This document shows positions 25,851-34,421 of a DNA stretch of 64,000 nucleotides, one piece after another. Every line of letters begins with the position of its first letter. The stretch's first letter is position 1. Made by a program: the position numbers and the translations under genes. The DNA comes from Clostridiaceae bacterium (GTDB lineage: Bacteria; Bacillota; Clostridia; Lachnospirales; Lachnospiraceae): NCBI GenBank assembly GCA_910574345.1, contig CAJSZV010000012.1:1-64000 (forward strand), read 5' to 3'. Below the pieces are notes generated by a model that was not told the origin of the DNA, ran no database searches, and worked only from the letters and a program-made list of their open reading frames with translations.

Positions 25851-27284
25851 TTATAATTCAAGGAGACGAATATCCATCTTCCGGCCAGACAGATAGTATT
25901 CGTATGCCATGGCCGCCGGAATAAGCCGTACCTTAATGCTTTGTAACCCCAGATTGGACAGCATCTCCATTGATGCTTCACCCCGAATCCCGATTTCTTT
26001 ATTCTCTGTCGGCATAAGGAAGCAGTTCTTTACTTCCGCGAAGCCATGATCCATAATGAACTTCTGATATGCCAGCTGATATAGATACTGCTTTGTTACA
26101 GATTCGATACCCGGCTGACCTTTTGGTGTTATTCCAGGCTCAAGCCGTACAATATAATATTTTGCATCAAAAATAATAAACTGATCCTCTGAAATGGTCA
26201 CCAGATCCGGAATCAGCGTATCCCCTGCCCTTTTCCCGGCCGCGCTCCACAGCGGCTTTTCAATCAGATCAATCAGCTTCCTGTCCCGGTCATATTCTGG
26301 TTTCAAAGGTATGGGCAGATTAAGGATTCCCAGCTGATTATCCAGCTGATTATCCATGATGTCAGCGCAGATGCTTTCCCATACCAGATTAAAACTGTTT
26401 GTCCCGAACAAGGAAAGACAATCCGTATCATACAGACTGCCGCTGTGATCAATATAGGCATATAATGTTTTTAGAATAAGCTGTTTTCTTGTGTTGAACT
26501 GCGTACTCAGTTCGTTTTCAATACGGTAAAGGATATATTCCGCTTCTCCAAACTCGTCCAGTTCCTCGTCTGTCAGATTGATTTCTGTGATTTGAAACAA
26601 GTCCAGAAGGTCTGCATCCTTCATCTCTTTTGACGCTTTCGTCAGGATACACTCATGCAGCCTTTTGAAATAATCAAAATCGTTCCTAACGCGCCTTTTC
26701 GTCCGCAAATCAATATAATAAGGCCGGTTATTGGAAAGCAGGGTAAAAGTTTCATTTATGGTCTTGTCCCACAGAATCTCTCCGAAACCGTTGCTTTCGA
26801 TGATATCCTCCGTATTGCTGTAAACTCCGTTCTCATAATAATCCTGAATCAGGAACAGAAGTACTGCCAGGAGATTAAAGGAACTGCTCTCGCTGCTGTC
26901 ATTGAACATGCGGATAATCTGCTCTTTGGAATTATATCTCTCAAGCACCTTAAGTATCTGACAAAGTTCTTCCCTTGGTTCCTTTGTACTGAGCAGATAC
27001 TTTGGATAACATTTCAGCGCACGTCCGGCCACTACTATGACGCCGACAAACGTAAAAACATACAGGTATTCCTTTTCTCCGGCTTCAACATCCGCAACTT
27101 CTACATCCTGGTCCATAAGGTCAGACATGTCACGCTGGGGATCTGAAGCTTTTACCGCTTTCAGTACCCCGAACTCTTTTAATTTCCGGATAATGGGAAC
27201 AACCTTTTCTTCAGAGCACTTGAACTTATCACACAAGTCTTTTTGTGTATATCTTTTCTGTTCTCTCAAAAACATTGAGATCAT
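25851..27284 (-). CDS. LlaJI/McrC-like restriction endonuclease subunit
   Basis: Predicted nuclease partner of the McrB-like motor, 477 aa. A winged-helix-like N terminus (RYTQKDLCDKFKCSEEKVVP) is followed by the McrC-type segment FVGVIVVAGRALKCYPKYLL and STKEPREELCQILKVLERYN. A C-terminal PD-(D/E)XK nuclease core follows, with LIPDLVTISEDQFIIFDAKY: the Asp, then Asp-Ala-Lys of the active site. I recognise the LlaJI restriction endonuclease family. Its ATG overlaps the McrB-like stop by four bases (ATGA), so the two are translated together. The product is expected to cut DNA when driven by the NTPase subunit. It is the last gene of a four-gene restriction-modification operon. Confidence 0.85.
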   Translation of the reverse strand: MISMFLREQKRYTQKDLCDKFKCSEEKVVPIIRKLKEFGVLKAVKASDPQRDMSDLMDQDVEVADVEAGEKEYLYVFTFVGVIVVAGRALKCYPKYLLSTKEPREELCQILKVLERYNSKEQIIRMFNDSSESSSFNLLAVLLFLIQDYYENGVYSNTEDIIESNGFGEILWDKTINETFTLLSNNRPYYIDLRTKRRVRNDFDYFKRLHECILTKASKEMKDADLLDLFQITEINLTDEELDEFGEAEYILYRIENELSTQFNTRKQLILKTLYAYIDHSGSLYDTDCLSLFGTNSFNLVWESICADIMDNQLDNQLGILNLPIPLKPEYDRDRKLIDLIEKPLWSAAGKRAGDTLIPDLVTISEDQFIIFDAKYYIVRLEPGITPKGQPGIESVTKQYLYQLAYQKFIMDHGFAEVKNCFLMPTENKEIGIRGEASMEMLSNLGLQSIKVRLIPAAMAYEYYLSGRKMDIRLLEL

Positions 27285-29218
27285 AGTTTAAGGCCCCAAA
27301 CCTTTACTCGATTTTGTATATCTGCATGGAATATACCGATACCCTGCTCATCAAAGGCCTCACAGATTTTTGAATACCGTGTCTGTCCCTTTTTGCTTCC
27401 CTCAAAAAGTCTTCCCCGTTTCTGCCTGGCGGCATCATCAAACAGATACATAAGTACCTTGTGTTTAAATACATGACAGAATCTCTCACTGTTAATCTCT
27501 GAACCACCGTCAGACGGAACCACAATATTCCTTGAAATGAAGTACGGACCCAGCTGCTTGTCTTCGTTTATCTTCTCGTCCGCCAGGAACTCATTAATGG
27601 CCATTCTCAGTTCATTCCATTCAATGCGCTGCTTTTCTTTTGAGCCGACAGTCACGTATTTGCCTCTGATATCCTTATCGCTGTCGTCAATGCCCAGATA
27701 GGTAAAGTCCCATCTTCTCTTAAATGCTGTATCCATGGGGAATACGCCCTGGTCAGCACTATTCATCGTTGCCCAGATAAACATATTGTCAGGAATACGG
27801 ATTGTTGAATACGCATCCGGCTCTCCGCCCAATTCCTTTGCCAGATAGTTCTTTATATCCTCTGAAGCCTGAATTGGATATTCGCTTACCTCATCATCAC
27901 CGCGGTCAAGCAGCTGAAACACATCGCCAAAGACCGCTGCCACATTTGCACGGTTGATCTCCTCAATAATCAGAAGATGGGGCTTCGGACTGCCTGTCCG
28001 GGCGTTCTTCAGCGCATTTACATACACGCGCATGAACGGGCCGGGAACATATTCGTAGGCAATATCGCTGCTCTTTTCTTTTCCTGATATCAATCTTACA
28101 TATTTCCTTATGGCCCTGCCATGGTTCCGTTCAACACTATTGTCATTGGCAGCATCGCTGCCGTCCTGTTTTCTGGTCCTGAATGCCTCATCTGTATAAA
28201 GCCCCAGCAGAACCGGAAGTCTTGTAAGGCCTTCATCCTTGAATCTTTCGAACAGCAAATCATATTTTTCCTGAGCAGCCCTGCTGCTGTCAGTCAGCAC
28301 GGAAAGAACATATTGCGTATCCTTGTCCGCCGGAAGCTTCCTCTCCTGCGCCGCCATGACAGGTTTATATGTACCCACAAAATTGGCATATGAATAATCC
28401 GGGTGGAATGTTACCCGCTCATAATCCGTCTCATTATCCTTTCCCAGTAATTGGATACGATCTCCGTTTATGGAAAAACTCTTGCCGGTTCCCGGCGCTC
28501 CGAACAAAATTCTGTTTCTGGAGAACTCGCTCTCCAAACCGGTTTTGAAGCAAACAGGCCTGCTGCACTCCGCCTCATCCGTCTCCCGCTGCCTGGTAAG
28601 GGGCGTATCGATGATATTTCCAAATGGATTATCTAAGGAATCTGCAAATTCAATGCTTTTCTCTTCTGTGCGCAGCACGCCCCTGCGTTCGCCTTCAAAC
28701 ATAGATTCAAGTCCAATTCCCTTTGGCCACGGCTCCGGCATCTTATGAACATTGATGAATCCGGCATAATATCTCCTGTATGTTGTCCTAATAATGGTTA
28801 TGAGAAGATCGTCTATTATTCCCGAAAAGTTTCCATCAGAAGTATACACTCCCTCACTGTCTTTTAGAGGTTCGGGAAATCCATTCCCAAGGGACCATGC
28901 CGGATGCTTATATTTCATATTCTGACGGCTTATTCTGTAGTTGTTTCGTCCCTTTCGCGGGGCAAACTCAATAAACGCCGCCTGTCCAGAGTTCCCCAGC
29001 ACATGGGCGTTAAATGTATAAATGGATCGCTCCTCCCCATTAAGGGGGCTATCCGAAACTTCGGCATAGCTCAAAAAATCCGCAATGCTGTCGTTGCTGA
29101 TCCCGGCGGCTTCCAGATATGTCTGACCGCCTCCGCTTTCCGGCTTGTCAATATCATAGAGCTTTTTGAAATCAGAAGGATTGATCTTTCTGTAAAATAT
29201 TCTGTCAATATATTCCAT
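27281..29218 (-). CDS. McrB-like AAA+ NTPase with N-terminal DNA-binding domain
   Basis: Motor and recognition subunit, 645 aa. The AAA+ module (about 235-600) has Walker A in RNRILFGAPGTGKSFSI, Walker B in HLLIIEEINRANVAAVFGDV and the McrB-type sensor ATMNSADQGVFPMDTAFKRR. The first about 210 residues (from GGGQTYLEAAGIS to APRKGRNNYRISRQNMKYKH) form a separate domain resembling B3/EcoRII-N type DNA-recognition domains of LlaJI-like systems. That assignment is inference. It forms the NTP-driven complex with the nuclease encoded next. The upstream genes are two adenine methyltransferases, so the motor should restrict DNA lacking their methylation rather than methylated DNA as in E. coli McrBC. 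Confidence 0.87.
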   Translation of the reverse strand: MEYIDRIFYRKINPSDFKKLYDIDKPESGGGQTYLEAAGISNDSIADFLSYAEVSDSPLNGEERSIYTFNAHVLGNSGQAAFIEFAPRKGRNNYRISRQNMKYKHPAWSLGNGFPEPLKDSEGVYTSDGNFSGIIDDLLITIIRTTYRRYYAGFINVHKMPEPWPKGIGLESMFEGERRGVLRTEEKSIEFADSLDNPFGNIIDTPLTRQRETDEAECSRPVCFKTGLESEFSRNRILFGAPGTGKSFSINGDRIQLLGKDNETDYERVTFHPDYSYANFVGTYKPVMAAQERKLPADKDTQYVLSVLTDSSRAAQEKYDLLFERFKDEGLTRLPVLLGLYTDEAFRTRKQDGSDAANDNSVERNHGRAIRKYVRLISGKEKSSDIAYEYVPGPFMRVYVNALKNARTGSPKPHLLIIEEINRANVAAVFGDVFQLLDRGDDEVSEYPIQASEDIKNYLAKELGGEPDAYSTIRIPDNMFIWATMNSADQGVFPMDTAFKRRWDFTYLGIDDSDKDIRGKYVTVGSKEKQRIEWNELRMAINEFLADEKINEDKQLGPYFISRNIVVPSDGGSEINSERFCHVFKHKVLMYLFDDAARQKRGRLFEGSKKGQTRYSKICEAFDEQGIGIFHADIQNRVKVWGLKL

Positions 29219-29239
29219 TTCCTTTTATCTTACCTTATC

Positions 29240-30289
29240 TTACCTTTCTACCGAGATTAAATATTCCTTTAATTTAGGCGGTAATTTGCTGTCATTACTT
29301 CGGAAGCGGTTATAATCTATTTCCATCACATCCACATTTCCTATCTTTCTAAAGCATTCTTCCAACTGTTCCAACGAAAACAGGCCGTCCTCGCTGTAGC
29401 TGATTAAAAACCGGTCACAGTGCATATCCGTCATTATCTTCTCGAAGGACTGAAGGCCTCTTGTCTTGGTACACAGCTTGGAGTGCTGATCCCACCAGTC
29501 ACGCAGTCCGCTTTTTCCTGCAGCATCAGGGAAATCGCCTCTTGCAATTGTTTCAAGAATGTGATAATTTGCAGCATACTGCCTTTTCATATAGGGCGGG
29601 TCAATATAACAAAGATCCGCCGTAATTAATCCGGCAAGATTCTCAGCGAATCCATGCATCACCCTGTGCCCTTCACTATTCTCTCTGTAAAGTTCCACCG
29701 GCTCCAGTTTAATAGCATTCTTTGCATTGTTTTTGAAGGAAGATAAAAAATATCCGTACGTGCCGGAAATGTTTGCCACCTCGTTCACCGCCATTATAAG
29801 CGTATGTTTCAAAAGCGATTCTTCTTTCGCAGTAATGCTTTCTGTTTTTATCCAGTCATTTATACATTCCCGTATGGCATCAATTTTTGCAGCATTTTCA
29901 GATGTGAAGTATTTTCTTGAAGGACTGCCATTCAACGGTTTGCCCTCCGGTGAAAATTCTCTGAAAAAGAAACTTTCCTTTGGCTTTAGTGCATTTAAAT
30001 ACTCCAAAATGCTTTTATATGGAGTTTCACTGTCACAGGTCTCACCTTTGATTTTCACCCCGGCAAATGCGGGAAAACCGCCTAATTGGAGATTGGTTAC
30101 CAAATGATGATATGTGTACGTCATTACATCTGAGGCCACAACAGAATAGCCCTGTTTCTTAAGTTCCAAAGCAACAGAACCGGTTCCGGCCATCACATCG
30201 GCAACCGTTCCCCCTTGGCCAATCATTTCATTTATCCTGCTCATAATGTGGGGCAGTAATTTTGTTTTATTACCGATATATCTATACAT
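29240..30289 (-). CDS. D12-class (Dam-like) N6-adenine DNA methyltransferase
   Basis: S-adenosylmethionine-dependent DNA methyltransferase of 349 aa. It starts with the D12-class signature MYRYIGNKTKLLPHIMSRIN. The AdoMet motif is VADVMAGTGSVALELKKQGY and the catalytic motif is LCYIDPPYMKRQYAANYHIL (DPPY), which indicates N6-adenine methylation. Alpha-class order. It is preceded by seven bases and the other methyltransferase and followed by the McrB-like gene. A second adenine methyltransferase in the same operon suggests an asymmetric recognition sequence with one enzyme per strand. Confidence 0.9.
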   Translation of the reverse strand: MYRYIGNKTKLLPHIMSRINEMIGQGGTVADVMAGTGSVALELKKQGYSVVASDVMTYTYHHLVTNLQLGGFPAFAGVKIKGETCDSETPYKSILEYLNALKPKESFFFREFSPEGKPLNGSPSRKYFTSENAAKIDAIRECINDWIKTESITAKEESLLKHTLIMAVNEVANISGTYGYFLSSFKNNAKNAIKLEPVELYRENSEGHRVMHGFAENLAGLITADLCYIDPPYMKRQYAANYHILETIARGDFPDAAGKSGLRDWWDQHSKLCTKTRGLQSFEKIMTDMHCDRFLISYSEDGLFSLEQLEECFRKIGNVDVMEIDYNRFRSNDSKLPPKLKEYLISVER

Positions 30290-30295
30290 GCAGCA

Positions 30296-31912
30296 TCAGG
30301 CCTCCACCTTCATATTGTTGATTGCACTCAAATCAGGAAGCCTGTTAATCTCAGCTGAAATTAAATGTTGTTCCTTCTTATTCAATCCATATTTTTTCAT
30401 TATCAGGTTCTCTAACTGCAGATCAGACTCACGGTCATATGTTCTCATAAGCCGCTTTGACAGCTCTGCTATCTCTTTATCGGTTTCATCCCCCTCATAT
30501 GGTCTTATGGGGAATGTGAAAATAATTTTCTTTGTCAGGTACGGATGAGATTTCCATTCATTTTCCCCATATACTTTGAGGTAATAATAATAAACAATTC
30601 TGGAATTTATAAGTGCTAAATAGTATTCCAATGGAACTTCCTCATTCAGACGCCTCAAGATATATACGGTCTGGCTTGTACATGTTCGGGAATAATCAAC
30701 AGCGCCATAAATCCCCAGCCCTGTTTTTCGTATAAGCAGCTTAGGCGGATTATACAGTTTTGGCGTCTTGTAATTAATTCCCTCTATCCCTGTCTTTATA
30801 TAACACCTTCCTTTTATACTATAACGCTGGATATTTTCTCCAACATATATAGGCACGCTCCCCGCTTCCTTCTTGGACATAATTACGTTTTCTGTTGTTG
30901 ACTCATTAACTGGTATTTCCTGCCCGCAATAGATGCATTCTTTATGGCCGGCCAAAAAATGTTTTTTTGAATATCCCTGAGCCATTCCGCAATAAGGGCA
31001 ATATACCACCTGACCTGATTTTGAAATTTCCACGCCGCGCCCAAAGGTGAATTCCTTTTCCCAGTCTATGGTATTTGAAGCAATCTTTTCAATCAATACC
31101 TCTTCGCTCTCGTGAGTATCAATATCAAAATGATAGGAGAGATTTTTTGAGAACCTTGACTGCCTTACAGTGTGTACTTTTTTCTCATAGAACAGAGACA
31201 ACGTCCCTCTCCCGGCAAGATATGCCTTTCTGTCGTCTGTAGATAGCCTGAAGCATTCTGTCATCGATTCATCATTCGGCATCTCTTTCCTGCAGATGAT
31301 TACGGTAGCAGCCCGATTTACCTCGTCAAAAATCTTTTCGCCAAGTCTTGCAATAACCTTAATCTGCATATTCTCCGTCAGGAATCGTCTGAGATTTTCA
31401 TTTTGTGCATCAAACAAGGAGTCGGGGAGAATAAATGCCATTGTCCCCTGATCACGCAGTATTTTATATGCCAGCTCAATAAAAAGAACGTAGCTGTCAT
31501 ACTGACCAGCTGTTAATGAATATCCGGCCTGAGACAGTTTTTGTCTTTCATAAACCTTTTCAGAACTCCACGGCGGATTTGCAATAATGGCGTCAACCTG
31601 ATGCAGCTTTTTTCTCCAGTAACTGCCTGGATTATTCTTGACATTTTTCGGGAGGATCGCATCGTTGTGAATAATAGTAAACCCTGATCTGGTTCTTCCA
31701 GCGGCTTCTATATCTATATCTATTCCTGCATATTGATGCATATCTCCAAAATATTTTTTTGCGGCCTTTAACAACGAGCATTCACCGCTGGCCGGATCAA
31801 GGATCAATGCACCACTGCCCGGTTCGATATCCGAAAAGCGGTGTAGCAAAGCTGCAACAAAGTCTGCCAGCGTATCCGGCGTGTAAACTACACCATATTT
31901 CTGATTTATCAT
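30296..31912 (-). CDS. N6-adenine DNA methyltransferase (Eco57I/TaqI type) with internal zinc ribbon
   Basis: Methyltransferase of 538 aa, first gene of the restriction operon. Motif I is LILDPASGECSLLKAAKKYF and motif IV is DAIIANPPWSSEKVYERQKL (NPPW, N6-adenine type), with MAFILPDSLFDAQNENLRRF following. The C-terminal half contains a compact zinc-ribbon-like insert with CPYC and CIYC pairs about 25 residues apart (around residues 298-330). Then comes a target-recognition-like region (RRLNEEVPLEYYLALINSRI) as in Eco57I-type enzymes. A TTGGAGGG site precedes the ATG. Upstream at 31913-32060 the region is AT-rich and likely contains the operon promoter, but no convincing boxes were found. Confidence 0.88.
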   Translation of the reverse strand: MINQKYGVVYTPDTLADFVAALLHRFSDIEPGSGALILDPASGECSLLKAAKKYFGDMHQYAGIDIDIEAAGRTRSGFTIIHNDAILPKNVKNNPGSYWRKKLHQVDAIIANPPWSSEKVYERQKLSQAGYSLTAGQYDSYVLFIELAYKILRDQGTMAFILPDSLFDAQNENLRRFLTENMQIKVIARLGEKIFDEVNRAATVIICRKEMPNDESMTECFRLSTDDRKAYLAGRGTLSLFYEKKVHTVRQSRFSKNLSYHFDIDTHESEEVLIEKIASNTIDWEKEFTFGRGVEISKSGQVVYCPYCGMAQGYSKKHFLAGHKECIYCGQEIPVNESTTENVIMSKKEAGSVPIYVGENIQRYSIKGRCYIKTGIEGINYKTPKLYNPPKLLIRKTGLGIYGAVDYSRTCTSQTVYILRRLNEEVPLEYYLALINSRIVYYYYLKVYGENEWKSHPYLTKKIIFTFPIRPYEGDETDKEIAELSKRLMRTYDRESDLQLENLIMKKYGLNKKEQHLISAEINRLPDLSAINNMKVEA

Positions 31913-32067
31913 GGTAACCCTCCAAGTATCATTTAGAACTTATTTCTCCTCAATATACCAGCTCACAGCTCACCTCTTAAACTCCAAACCTATATACTCT
32001 CCGTGAACAAGGGAACAAAACCATTTTATATAATACTATAAAACAGTTCTGTTCTCAATATTTTTAT

Positions 32068-32173
32068 GTTATGATACCAGGGTCTAAAGGTCTAAAATCC
32101 GATGCAGGCTTGCTTGCAAGAGGATTTTTGAACTTGAGACCCGCCAAAATTTTGACCCCAACATCATGTTATA
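32068..32173. repeat. Palindromic intergenic repeat, long form
   Basis: The outer blocks ATGATACCAGGGTC and TTTTGACCCCAACATCAT match the palindrome at 1404-1453. An insert of about 60 bases with its own symmetry lies between them (GGTCT near 32090 with AGACC near 32138, ATCC near 32097 with GGAT near 32132, and CTTGCTTGCAAG in the centre). It appears to be a second, extended member of the same family. It lies between the divergent methyltransferase and aldolase genes. Confidence 0.65.
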
Positions 32174-32194
32174 CAATTTCAATCACCCCCATGC

Positions 32195-32293
32195 ATATCT
32201 GCGCTCCGTTTCCGTCACTGCCAAGGGTGCGTCGCTGGCGCACAGCAGAGCCGAAGTCAAGCCGGTTTGATCCTGGCGCCTTGCTTTCGTGAG
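32195..32293. repeat. Modular intergenic repeat, copy 1
   Basis: It contains GCGCTCCGTTTCCGTC, GTGCGTCGCTGGCGCAC, AAGTCAAGCCGGTTTGA and CCTTGCTTTCGTGAGAATAA. Closely similar modules (ACGCTCCGCTTCGGTC, GTGCCACTGGCAC, AAGTCAAGCCAGCTTGA, CCTTGCCTTCGCGAGAATAA) occur at 51752-51886 in a different order. No coding potential is apparent. The remainder of 31913-32399 contains only the other repeat and AT-rich flanks. Confidence 0.6.
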
Positions 32294-32399
32294 AATAAAC
32301 ATTGCCCTAATATGTCAGCTGTGCTACAATACATGAAGAAAATAACCGTATTCTTTTATCACTAAGATAATTCTTGCAGAAAGAGAGGAATATACGCAC

Positions 32400-33425
32400 A
32401 TGTACAGCTTTACCAACGATTACAGCGAAGGAGCCCATCCCCGGATTCTTAAGGCCATGCTGGAGGCCAACCTTACTCAGAACACAGGCTACAGCTTAGA
32501 CACCCATACCGGCCATGCCATAGAGCTGATAAAAAAAGAGATCTGCTGCCATGAGGCGGATATCCACATTATCGTAGGCGGCACCCAGACTAATCTCATC
32601 GCCATCTCCGCCGCCCTGCGTCCTTTCCAGGCAGTGATCTCTGCATCCACCGGCCATATCAATGTCCATGAGACAGGCGCCATCGAGGCCACGGGACACA
32701 AGGTCTTAGCCATGACTGCCCCCGACGGCAGGCTGACCCCGGCACTTGTTCAGGAGGCCCTTGATTTCCACACGGATGAACATATGGTGCAGCCCAAGAT
32801 GGTCTACATCTCCAACTCCACGGAGATCGGAACCCAGTATACCAAGACAGAACTTGAAGCCCTGTCCCGTTTTTGCCGCCTTCATGATCTCTATCTGTTC
32901 ATGGACGGAGCACGCATGGGAGCTGCTCTTACAAGTCCTGTCAATGACTTAACCCTGGCGGACATTGCCCGCCTGACCGATGTGTTCTACATCGGCGGCA
33001 CCAAGAACGGAGCTCTCTTCGGGGAAGCTCTTGTGATTACACGGGAGGAATTAAAAGCCGATTTCCGGTTTATGATCAAGCAGAGAGGCGCCATGCTGGC
33101 CAAAGGATGGCTTCTGGGAATCCAGTTTGAGGAGCTGTTCCAGAACGACTTATTCTATGACATGGCCCGTCATGCCAATGCCATGGCCTCCGTACTCCGG
33201 GACGCTCTGACAGAATGCGGCTATTCCTTTGCCTACGATTCCATGACCAACCAGCTGTTCCCCATCTTCTCTGATGAGACCATTGAAAAGCTGGCACAGC
33301 ACTTTACCTTTAACATGGACAGACGGATGGATGAGACCCACTCCGCTATCCGCCTGGTGACCTCCTGGGCTACCACCGAGGAGGGAGTCCGGGAATTTGT
33401 GGAGTTTATCCGCGGACTCAGATAG
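32400..33425 (+). CDS. Threonine aldolase-family PLP enzyme
   Basis: PLP-dependent beta-eliminating lyase/aldolase of 341 aa, resembling low-specificity L-threonine aldolase (threonine or allo-threonine to glycine plus acetaldehyde). It begins MYSFTNDYSEGAHPRILKAM, has IIVGGTQTNLIAISAAL, the ring-stacking Asp in LYLFMDGARMGAALTSP and the Schiff-base lysine in YIGGTKNGALFGEALVI. Cytosolic. Ribosome site AGAGAGG ten bases before the ATG. It stands alone and ends at a strong bidirectional terminator. Other beta-hydroxy amino acids could be substrates. Confidence 0.9.
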   Translation: MYSFTNDYSEGAHPRILKAMLEANLTQNTGYSLDTHTGHAIELIKKEICCHEADIHIIVGGTQTNLIAISAALRPFQAVISASTGHINVHETGAIEATGHKVLAMTAPDGRLTPALVQEALDFHTDEHMVQPKMVYISNSTEIGTQYTKTELEALSRFCRLHDLYLFMDGARMGAALTSPVNDLTLADIARLTDVFYIGGTKNGALFGEALVITREELKADFRFMIKQRGAMLAKGWLLGIQFEELFQNDLFYDMARHANAMASVLRDALTECGYSFAYDSMTNQLFPIFSDETIEKLAQHFTFNMDRRMDETHSAIRLVTSWATTEEGVREFVEFIRGLR

Positions 33426-33444
33426 GGGCCTGTGGAGATAACAA

Positions 33445-33483
33445 AAAGGAGTTATGGGCTTATCCGTCCATAGCTCCTTTTTG
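33445..33483. terminator. Bidirectional terminator between convergent genes
   Basis: AAAAAGGAGTTATGG and CCATAGCTCCTTTTT form a near-perfect stem (one mismatch) around a ten-base loop. Flanking A and T tracts suit termination of both the plus-strand aldolase gene and the minus-strand nucleoside salvage genes. Confidence 0.85.
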
Positions 33484-33494
33484 AAATACTAAAA

Positions 33495-33686
33495 TCATTC
33501 TTTTATTCTGTCGATACCCGACAGGCTGACTCCCAGGCTGTTAAGCAATGCTTTTAACAGAAGATATTGTTCCTTTAGTTTTCCATAGGTCCTTACCGCA
33601 TTCTCTTCTTTTGCTAAAATCATATATTCCTGGATGTTCTTAAACTCATCTAAGGCATTTTTCACGATCTCTGCAGCATCATCCAC
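33495..33686 (-). CDS. Small 63-aa helical protein, unknown function
   Basis: Short acidic, helical protein (DDAAEIVKNALDEFKNIQEY at the N terminus, SLGVSLSGIDRIKE at the end) without membrane segment or Cys. The start is a GTG at 33686 after GAGGTAA. It begins six bases after the uridine kinase stop on the same strand and ends at a terminator, so it is the last gene of the nucleoside-salvage transcript. The location supports it being a real gene. I recognise no family. Confidence 0.55.
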   Translation of the reverse strand: MDDAAEIVKNALDEFKNIQEYMILAKEENAVRTYGKLKEQYLLLKALLNSLGVSLSGIDRIKE

Positions 33687-33691
33687 TTACC

Positions 33692-34318
33692 TCATTTCTT
33701 ATGGTCTGCACCCCTTATAATCTTCTCAATATTATTCTTCACCAGCTCAAAGGCCACCGGATTCTTCCCGCTGTTGATCACGATATCCGCCATAGCCCTG
33801 GTGGGCTCCACATACAGATAGTGCATAGGCTTCACAGTGGTAAGATACTGCTCCGCCACGCCCTCAAGATCTCTTCCCCGCTCCTTCACATCCCGAATCG
33901 CTCTTCTAAGGATCCTCTCATCCGCGTCGGCCTCCACATAGACCTTGATATCCATGAGGCTTCTCAGCCTCTCATCCGCCAGCACCAGGATTCCCTCCAG
34001 AAGAATCACCTTTCTGGGTTCCACCACAACTACCCGGTCTGACCGGTTATGGCGGGAAAAATCATAGACCGGGCACTCTATGGACCTTCCCTCCTTTAAG
34101 TCCTCAAGCTGGCGAAGCAAAAGTTCCGTCTCAAATGCATCCGGGTGATCGTAGTTTACCTTTTTGCGCTCCTCAAAGGGAATGTTATCCTGAACACGGT
34201 AATAATTATCATAATACAGCACTGCCACATCATCCTGAAAAGCTTCCCTGAGACGGTTGGTAAATGTAGATTTGCCGGAACCGGTTCCCCCGGCAATCCC
34301 GATAATCACGGTATCCAT
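33692..34318 (-). CDS. udk: Uridine kinase
   Basis: Phosphorylates uridine and cytidine with ATP or GTP in pyrimidine salvage, 208 aa. P-loop IGIAGGTGSGKSTFTNRLRE at the N terminus, VAVLYYDNYYR, the nucleoside-binding YDHPDAFETELL and YDFSRHNRSDR, and the lid region RAIRDVKERGRDLEGVAEQY are typical. The ATG at 34318 follows GGGGAGAGAAAGG. The frame stays open to 34357 without a better start. It lies about 100 bases downstream of the purine nucleoside phosphorylase gene on the same strand. Confidence 0.95.
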   Translation of the reverse strand: MDTVIIGIAGGTGSGKSTFTNRLREAFQDDVAVLYYDNYYRVQDNIPFEERKKVNYDHPDAFETELLLRQLEDLKEGRSIECPVYDFSRHNRSDRVVVVEPRKVILLEGILVLADERLRSLMDIKVYVEADADERILRRAIRDVKERGRDLEGVAEQYLTTVKPMHYLYVEPTRAMADIVINSGKNPVAFELVKNNIEKIIRGADHKK

Positions 34319-34421
34319 CCTTTCTCTCCCCTTTTCTTCCGTATTCTTACAGACCATGCATGGTCAAGCCGATACTTCGTGTCGTGTCTTGCAGAAATTC
34401 CGGTGAACCCGGCACCTGGTT

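Noticed and set aside
25851-29218. Classical McrBC methyl-dependent (type IV) restriction
   Set aside because: Two adenine methyltransferase genes lie in the same operon, which implies restriction of unmodified DNA rather than methylated DNA.
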